From: Entrophospora sp. SA101
Taxonomy: Eukaryota > Glomeromycota > Glomeromycetes > Entrophosporales > Entrophosporaceae
DNA: 20,407 nucleotides
Direction of reading: 5' to 3'
Assembly: GCA_958430865.1 (NCBI GenBank)
Contig: CAUDNR010001063.1
Coordinates: forward strand, 1 to 20,407
The translations under genes were made by a program, and so were the position numbers. Positions 19,783 through 20,407 of this stretch are shown here, one piece after another. Every line of letters begins with the position of its first letter. The first letter of the stretch is position 1. The notes under the pieces were generated by a model, which worked only from the letters and a program-made list of their open reading frames with translations, did no database searches and was not told the DNA's origin.

Positions 19783-20281
19783 TCTTTGATTATTTACATG
19801 GTCCATTTAAAAATAATATTAATATATATAGTGAGAGTGTTACGAAAAAACTGCACTGTAAATTTTTTCCAAGTAACTAAAGTCCAAAAGATCTTTGAAT
19901 TACCACATCTAAAATTTCGAAGCATATTATTATGTAGGCTTTAGAACAATCACACTTTTTTTTTTCAAAAATATTTGAAGTTCTTTTATTTTTAATTGAT
20001 AAATCCATAAGCATGTGATTATATATAATATATAATCTTCAAAACTTAAATTGATATAATTTTTTGTATAATCGTTATGTACGTTTTGTGTAATACATTT
20101 GGGATTCTTGGTAGATGCTCAAAGTTTTTTTAAATTAGCTTTACAAAAAATTGGCAAGATGATGATCAGTAAAATGATGATATATTCGAAGATCGATGTT
20201 TCAATTCAATTTGTCATACTTTCCCAGTTCTAATATAGAAGAAATTTAACGTGAAAAAAAAAAAATAAATAAATATATATA
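19783..20281. other. Spacer between Tc1 copy 2 and a third Tc1-like end
   Basis: AT-rich DNA without a gene. No C-terminal kinase motifs (APE, DVW, HP-R) can be read in any frame, so the missing part of the truncated kinase is not here. It contains an outer-end Tc1 relic at about 20053-20105. Confidence 0.55.
20053..20105 (+). repeat. Decayed outer Tc1 terminal-repeat fragment
   Basis: GATATAATTTTTTGTATAAT, then CGTTATGTACGTTTTGTGTAA, closely parallels copy 1 at 15922-15966 (GACATTATTTTTTTGTATAT ... ATGTACGTTTTTGTGTAATT). It is probably a fragment of an older element of the same family. Confidence 0.5.
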
Positions 20282-20407
20282 CACTCCCTGGACAAAAGTA
20301 TCCGGACACCTGTTTTTACTGATTATACAGAAACGCGCATAATAACTACACATAAAATTTTATCAAAATGTAGCTTAGGTTTTGATGAATATGCATGTAA
20401 ATTTTGA
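20282..20407 (+). mobile_element. End of a third, divergent Tc1-like element (runs off the window)
   Basis: After a TATATATATA target-like stretch comes CACTCCCTGGACAAAAGTAT followed by CCGGACACC, which parallels the outward ends of the two copies here (CACTACCTGGACAAAAGTCA CGCACACC). Further in, GTAGCTTAGGTTTTGATGAA and ATATGCATGTAAATTTT correspond to the GTAACCTAGG... and ATATGCAAATTTT blocks of copies 1 and 2. It is a relative rather than a third identical copy. Only one end is in view. Confidence 0.75.

Noticed and set aside
1..20407. tRNA, rRNA, riboswitch or CRISPR array
   Set aside because: I looked for tRNA box B-like sequence, rRNA-like GC-rich blocks and regularly spaced repeats on both strands and found none convincing.

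Overview
The window looks like nuclear DNA of an arbuscular mycorrhizal fungus (Glomeromycotina, most like Rhizophagus). The evidence is very AT-rich DNA, short introns of 73 to 101 bases with GTAAGT-like donors and TAG/AAG acceptors, and gene families that are greatly expanded in that group: BTB-TLDc proteins, tyrosine-kinase-like protein kinases, SAM methyltransferases, and many DNA transposons. The lineage call is from remembered family resemblance, not from a search.

Layout. Positions 1-1332 (+) hold the 3' part of a BTB-BACK-TLDc gene with a one-base frame break in an A run. Positions 3816-5347 (-) hold a complete four-exon branched-chain amino acid aminotransferase with a probable mitochondrial presequence. 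Positions 5596-6980 (-) hold a complete five-exon SAM-dependent methyltransferase with a possible N-myristoylation site, a 31-base microexon and an altered glycine motif. Positions 6981-10973 are a 4 kb gene-poor stretch with an (AT)n tract, an imperfect inverted repeat and a cluster of TTCGAA palindromes. Positions 10974-11874 (+) hold a three-exon gene for a secreted cysteine-containing protein with a run of 47 asparagines and a GPI-anchor-like tail.

From 12.7 kb onward the window is a transposon-rich accessory region. It holds a transposase relic on the minus strand and a decayed Cys/His-rich repeat-family gene (13198-14441). That gene is interrupted by a 143 bp MITE and cut off by a Tc1/mariner element (14442-16006). 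A frame-broken relic of a kinase N-terminal region follows. A protein kinase gene (17232-18312) is then cut off just after its DFG motif by a second copy of the same Tc1 element in the opposite orientation (18310-19782). A third, divergent Tc1-like end starts at 20282 and runs off the window, and a decayed outer-end fragment lies at about 20053.

The two Tc1 copies share the same five disabling frame breaks. The element was therefore already defective when it multiplied or was duplicated. The copies now form a 1.36 kb inverted repeat around the truncated kinase. The aminotransferase and methyltransferase are ordinary housekeeping-type genes; nothing suggests they work together. I see no RNA genes, no CRISPR array and no convincing wholly new system. 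The strongest leads are the MITE, the inherited-defect transposon pair with its broken kinase, the asparagine-rich surface protein and the altered methyltransferase motif.
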